Source: Altibacter sp. HG106 (GTDB taxonomy: Bacteria > Bacteroidota > Bacteroidia > Flavobacteriales > Flavobacteriaceae). Taken from it: 64,000 nucleotides of DNA. A model generated the notes under the pieces. The model saw nothing but the letters and a program-made list of their open reading frames with translations. It was not told the DNA's origin and did not search any database. The stretch spans positions 490,662 through 554,661 of the forward strand of contig NZ_JAQQTD010000002.1 in assembly GCF_028561755.1 (NCBI RefSeq), in the 5' to 3' direction. The position numbers were made by a program, and so were the translations under genes. Of the stretch, positions 60,648 through 64,000 are shown piece by piece (the stretch's first letter is position 1; each line of letters opens with the position of its first letter).

Positions 60648-63600
60648 ATGAATCAAATGTACACCCTTAAAAACCGGAACGCTGTACGACATGCATTACT
60701 GTCTACGGCATTGTTTGTATCTGTCTTGTCCACCTCTTTTTCGCAATCACAATTGCAGCAGGACAAGAACGACAATGAACCCTCGAAAAAAATTGAATTA
60801 GCTACCCTCGTTGAAAAAGGCCAAACAACTGATTTTGTAATTACGGCCCAACATGTAAGTCGGGTAAGTGGCGTACACCATATTTATTTACGACAAGCCA
60901 TCGATGGAATAGAGGTCTATGGAACCGAATCGAGCATTCATAAAACACCGGCTGGCTCTGTATTTAGAACCAACAATCGCTTTGTTTCTAATATTCAAGA
61001 GCAAGTACTAAGTAACCGTGCTAGTATTAATGCAGCCACGGCAATTTCTTCGGTAGCAAATCAAATGGGCTACAATCTCTCAAACCTACAGCTTTTAGAA
61101 ACCAAGAATCCCTTAACGCAAGAAGCGGTTTATAATGGAGCAGGGATCTCCGCTTCCAATATTCCAGTAAAATTAATGTATTACTACCGTGAAGGTATTG
61201 GCGTTCAACTTGTGTGGGAACTTTCCGTAGAGGAAATCAACAGTGCCGACTGGTGGAATTTCCGCGTTGATGCTACTACCGGAAACATTATCGATAAAAA
61301 CAACTTTACCGTATCCTGTTTAGATGAGATGCACGATCATGCGCACGGAGATGAAAAGAGCGAAATCGCTTACGAAACACCGTTGTTTTATACCGTACCG
61401 GAAGAAGCATCTATGATGGTAGGTACGTATAATGTAATTCCAATGCCTGTTGAATCTCCTGGGCATGGATCTCGTGTTTCTGTTTCTGATCCTGACAATG
61501 CTGTAGCCTCTCCATATGGATGGCACGATACCAACGGGTCTCCAGGAGCAGAATCAAATTATACCATCGGAAACAACTGTGACGCCTATGACGATAGTTC
61601 GAGCACGGTTACCGGAACGGGTTCTGGAACCAATGATGAACGTGCCTTTGGAGGTGCCGGACTTACCTTTAACTTTCCGTTTAATACTAATGTGACGGTA
61701 GGAGACGGAAGTATCGATGCTGCGGTGACCAACTTGTTTTATTGGACAAACATCATTCATGATGTAGTATATCAATATGGATTCGACGAAGCTTCTGGAA
61801 ATTTCCAAGTAAACAATTACGGAAATGGTGGTTCAGGAAACGACTCTGTTCGCGCCGAAGCACAAGATGGTTCCGGTACTTGTAATGCCAACTTTGCAAC
61901 GCCTTCAGATGGAAACCGTCCGCGGATGCAAATGTATGTATGTGGTACTCGTGATGGCGACTTCGATAATGGCGTGATTGTTCATGAATACGGTCACGGA
62001 ATTTCAAACCGACTTACCGGAGGGCCTGCTGCTGCGGGTTGTCTCGGAAACCAGGAACAAATGGGTGAAGGATGGAGTGATTACTATGGCTTGATGCTTA
62101 CCATGGATGCCAGTGATGCCAGAGATGATAGTCGCGGTATCGGTACCTGGTTGGTAGGACAAGCACCTACCGGACCTGGGATTCGTACCTATCCATACAG
62201 TACTAACTTTGCTGTCAATCCTCATACCTATGCCGATACTGCTGCGGAAGTAGCGCCTCACGGAGTTGGCTCGGTGTGGTGTGCCATGTTGTGGGAAATG
62301 ACCTGGGATTTGATCGATGAATACGGATTTGATGCCGATATCTACAATGGAACGGGAGGAAACAATATTGCCCTAAACCTCGTAACAGAAGGTATGAAAT
62401 TACAAGCCTGTAGTCCAGGCTTTATCGACGGACGGGACGCTATCATTGCGGCAGATCAGGCAATTTACGGCGGTGCTTACAACTGTATTATTTGGGAAGC
62501 ATTTGCACGTCGTGGATTAGGATTTAGTGCGAATCAGGGTTCTACCAATAATAAAAATGATAATACTGAGGCCTTCGACTTGCCTCCGGGATTAGGAACA
62601 CCAGATCTAAATTCATCGTTACAATCTCTTTGTATTACGAGTGGTGTTCAAACAGGATTGAGCGGCGGATTGCCGGAAGGCGGTGTGTACAGTGGTACGG
62701 GTGTAACCGACGATGGCAACGGTCAAACGTTTAGTTTTGATCCTGCCGTAGCAGGTGTTGGAACTACAACGGTAACCTATACCATCACCAACTTGTGTTC
62801 TGGTTCCGTAGAAAATGATACCGATACGATTTCGGTTGGAGATAGTTCGTTAGCCTTGGTATGTCCCGCAGATATTACCACTTGTGATCCGGATATTAGT
62901 TTTGAATTTCCTCGCCCAGCGGATGGTTGCTTCGGAAGATCAAGCAATCGGGTGACGCAAAATACGGTGGAGACCAACAATGGAGGAATTGATTGTACCG
63001 GAGAACTTTCGGGACACTTGCGCCAATTCAATTTAACGACCGAAGGAGTCGTTAGAGATTATCTTATTACCGGTATTGATGTTGGTATCAACAATACGAC
63101 GGGAGCAAACATTACCGTGAATATCTATTTGAACAATACGTTAGATAATGCGATTACAACGTATACCGTACCTATCTCATCCACAGTGACTCCTTATGCA
63201 ACAGCAACATCAGCTGTACCAGCGGGAAGTGCATTTACCCAAACGGTTCCGTTTGATGTCTTTTTGCCTGCAGGAACTGCGTTTACGGTCGAAGTAATTT
63301 CTCCCGCATCGCAAAATTTTATGATTGCTTATAATGATTCCGGGGTGTTGAATAACCCTAATGATACATCCATCGGTTATACGAGTTGTATTAGCGGATT
63401 ACCCTACAGTGATCTGTCTGATTTTGACCTCGGAGCGAACTCTGTATTAATCGCTGTACAAGGAACCGAAAGTGATTTCTTAACCACGGTACAGACCACG
63501 GGAATCACCACCGGAGAAACCTACCCATTAGGGCTCACTACAAATACCTTTGAAACGACTGATAGTAGTACCGGAAGCAGCGTAAGTTGCTCTTTCGATG

Positions 63601-64000
63601 TGAATGTATTAGGAAACAGCGTTTCGCAATTCGTAGGAGGTGCCTGGAATAATGGGGTGCCTACCAGTACCACTCGTGCCATCATTTCAGATGATTTTGA
63701 TACTGCGGCACAAGGTAATCTTGATGCTTGTGACTGCGATGTAGAAGCAGGAAACACGCTTACTGTGGGACCGAATGACTATTTGAATATTCAGTATAAT
63801 ATCAATATCGACGGAACACTAAACGTGGCACATACAGGCTCTGTAGTGCAATCAGAATCTAGTGCCATCGTCAGTAACAACGGTACGATCAATGTTGATG
63901 TAACCACTCCGGTGCTTCAGACGCGTGACTTTATGGTCATGGGAAGTCCGATGGACGCAGAAACACGTAACGATGTGTTCAACAGTGCCTTTTTAGTACT
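60648..64000 (+). CDS. Secreted M36 (fungalysin) metallopeptidase, 3' end beyond the window
   Basis: At least 1117 residues. Start MNQMYTLKNRNAVRHALLST, with a signal-peptide-like segment (residues 14-36, ending SFSQSQ). An FTP-type pro-domain follows (HHIYLRQAIDGIEVYGTESS). The catalytic domain has VIVHEYGHGISNRL, where HExxH holds zinc, with Glu in EQMGEGWSDYYGLMLTM as third ligand. Beyond about residue 640 come beta-rich modules and a proprotein-convertase-P-like segment. The T9SS sorting domain expected in flavobacterial homologues would be past the end. It probably degrades external protein. It is the first gene of a new unit after the nqr terminator. Confidence 0.88.
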   Translation, partial: MNQMYTLKNRNAVRHALLSTALFVSVLSTSFSQSQLQQDKNDNEPSKKIELATLVEKGQTTDFVITAQHVSRVSGVHHIYLRQAIDGIEVYGTESSIHKTPAGSVFRTNNRFVSNIQEQVLSNRASINAATAISSVANQMGYNLSNLQLLETKNPLTQEAVYNGAGISASNIPVKLMYYYREGIGVQLVWELSVEEINSADWWNFRVDATTGNIIDKNNFTVSCLDEMHDHAHGDEKSEIAYETPLFYTVPEEASMMVGTYNVIPMPVESPGHGSRVSVSDPDNAVASPYGWHDTNGSPGAESNYTIGNNCDAYDDSSSTVTGTGSGTNDERAFGGAGLTFNFPFNTNVTVGDGSIDAAVTNLFYWTNIIHDVVYQYGFDEASGNFQVNNYGNGGSGNDSVRAEAQDGSGTCNANFATPSDGNRPRMQMYVCGTRDGDFDNGVIVHEYGHGISNRLTGGPAAAGCLGNQEQMGEGWSDYYGLMLTMDASDARDDSRGIGTWLVGQAPTGPGIRTYPYSTNFAVNPHTYADTAAEVAPHGVGSVWCAMLWEMTWDLIDEYGFDADIYNGTGGNNIALNLVTEGMKLQACSPGFIDGRDAIIAADQAIYGGAYNCIIWEAFARRGLGFSANQGSTNNKNDNTEAFDLPPGLGTPDLNSSLQSLCITSGVQTGLSGGLPEGGVYSGTGVTDDGNGQTFSFDPAVAGVGTTTVTYTITNLCSGSVENDTDTISVGDSSLALVCPADITTCDPDISFEFPRPADGCFGRSSNRVTQNTVETNNGGIDCTGELSGHLRQFNLTTEGVVRDYLITGIDVGINNTTGANITVNIYLNNTLDNAITTYTVPISSTVTPYATATSAVPAGSAFTQTVPFDVFLPAGTAFTVEVISPASQNFMIAYNDSGVLNNPNDTSIGYTSCISGLPYSDLSDFDLGANSVLIAVQGTESDFLTTVQTTGITTGETYPLGLTTNTFETTDSSTGSSVSCSFDVNVLGNSVSQFVGGAWNNGVPTSTTRAIISDDFDTAAQGNLDACDCDVEAGNTLTVGPNDYLNIQYNINIDGTLNVAHTGSVVQSESSAIVSNNGTINVDVTTPVLQTRDFMVMGSPMDAETRNDVFNSAFLV

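Noticed and set aside
1..64000. CRISPR arrays, rRNA genes, insertion sequences
   Set aside because: No regularly spaced repeats, rRNA sequence or transposase-like frame was found in the window.

Overview
The window is a stretch of a Flavobacteriaceae (Bacteroidota) chromosome, probably marine. The evidence is type IX secretion components (PorT, Plug) with their secreted substrates, a Na+-translocating NQR operon, a TamL-type outer-membrane lipoprotein, a short RpoD without region 1.1, menaquinone-type UbiE/MenG, and promoters of the Bacteroidota type (TTG, about 19-21 nt, TAnnTTTG).

Bases 1 to about 15,420 are the right-hand part of a tailed prophage integrated at the 3' end of a tRNA-Arg(TCG) gene. 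A plus-strand structural module runs from the end of a probable portal protein through connector and tail-completion genes to a TP901-type tape measure and three tail or baseplate proteins. A convergent tyrosine integrase lies next to the tRNA. Between the tail-completion genes and the tape measure are two small units that look like independently transcribed cargo (morons). The first (3829-5470) has an operator-like control region, four unrecognised genes and a terminator. The second (5489-5805) has a potentially pseudoknotted RNA, a 57-codon gene and a terminator. These are the best candidates for something undescribed. No lysis genes and no left end are visible.

Bases 15,500 to 54,100 are ordinary chromosome: yqeY, an MtfA-like peptidase, a YpdA-like reductase, two secreted T9SS beta-propeller proteins, an AraC regulator, rpe with a BLUF photoreceptor gene, rpoD, an ECF sigma/anti-sigma pair, rpsO-pnp, accD, fbaA, tamL, a TrmH-type methyltransferase, porT-ubiE, trkA-trkH, purT, an aminotransferase, a desaturase, rsmG, a Nudix hydrolase, pruA, an NRDE protein, apaG, a DUF3667 protein and the T9SS Plug. 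Two Omp28-family genes at 45.5-47.6 kb stand head to head. Both are truncated at their 5' ends and carry in-frame stops, so they look like a decayed rearrangement scar.

Bases 54,258 to 60,267 are the complete nqrABCDEF operon, which makes the sodium pump fed by NADH and menaquinone. After a terminator and a long leader, a secreted M36 (fungalysin) metallopeptidase begins at 60,648 and runs off the end of the window. No CRISPR array, rRNA gene or insertion sequence was seen.
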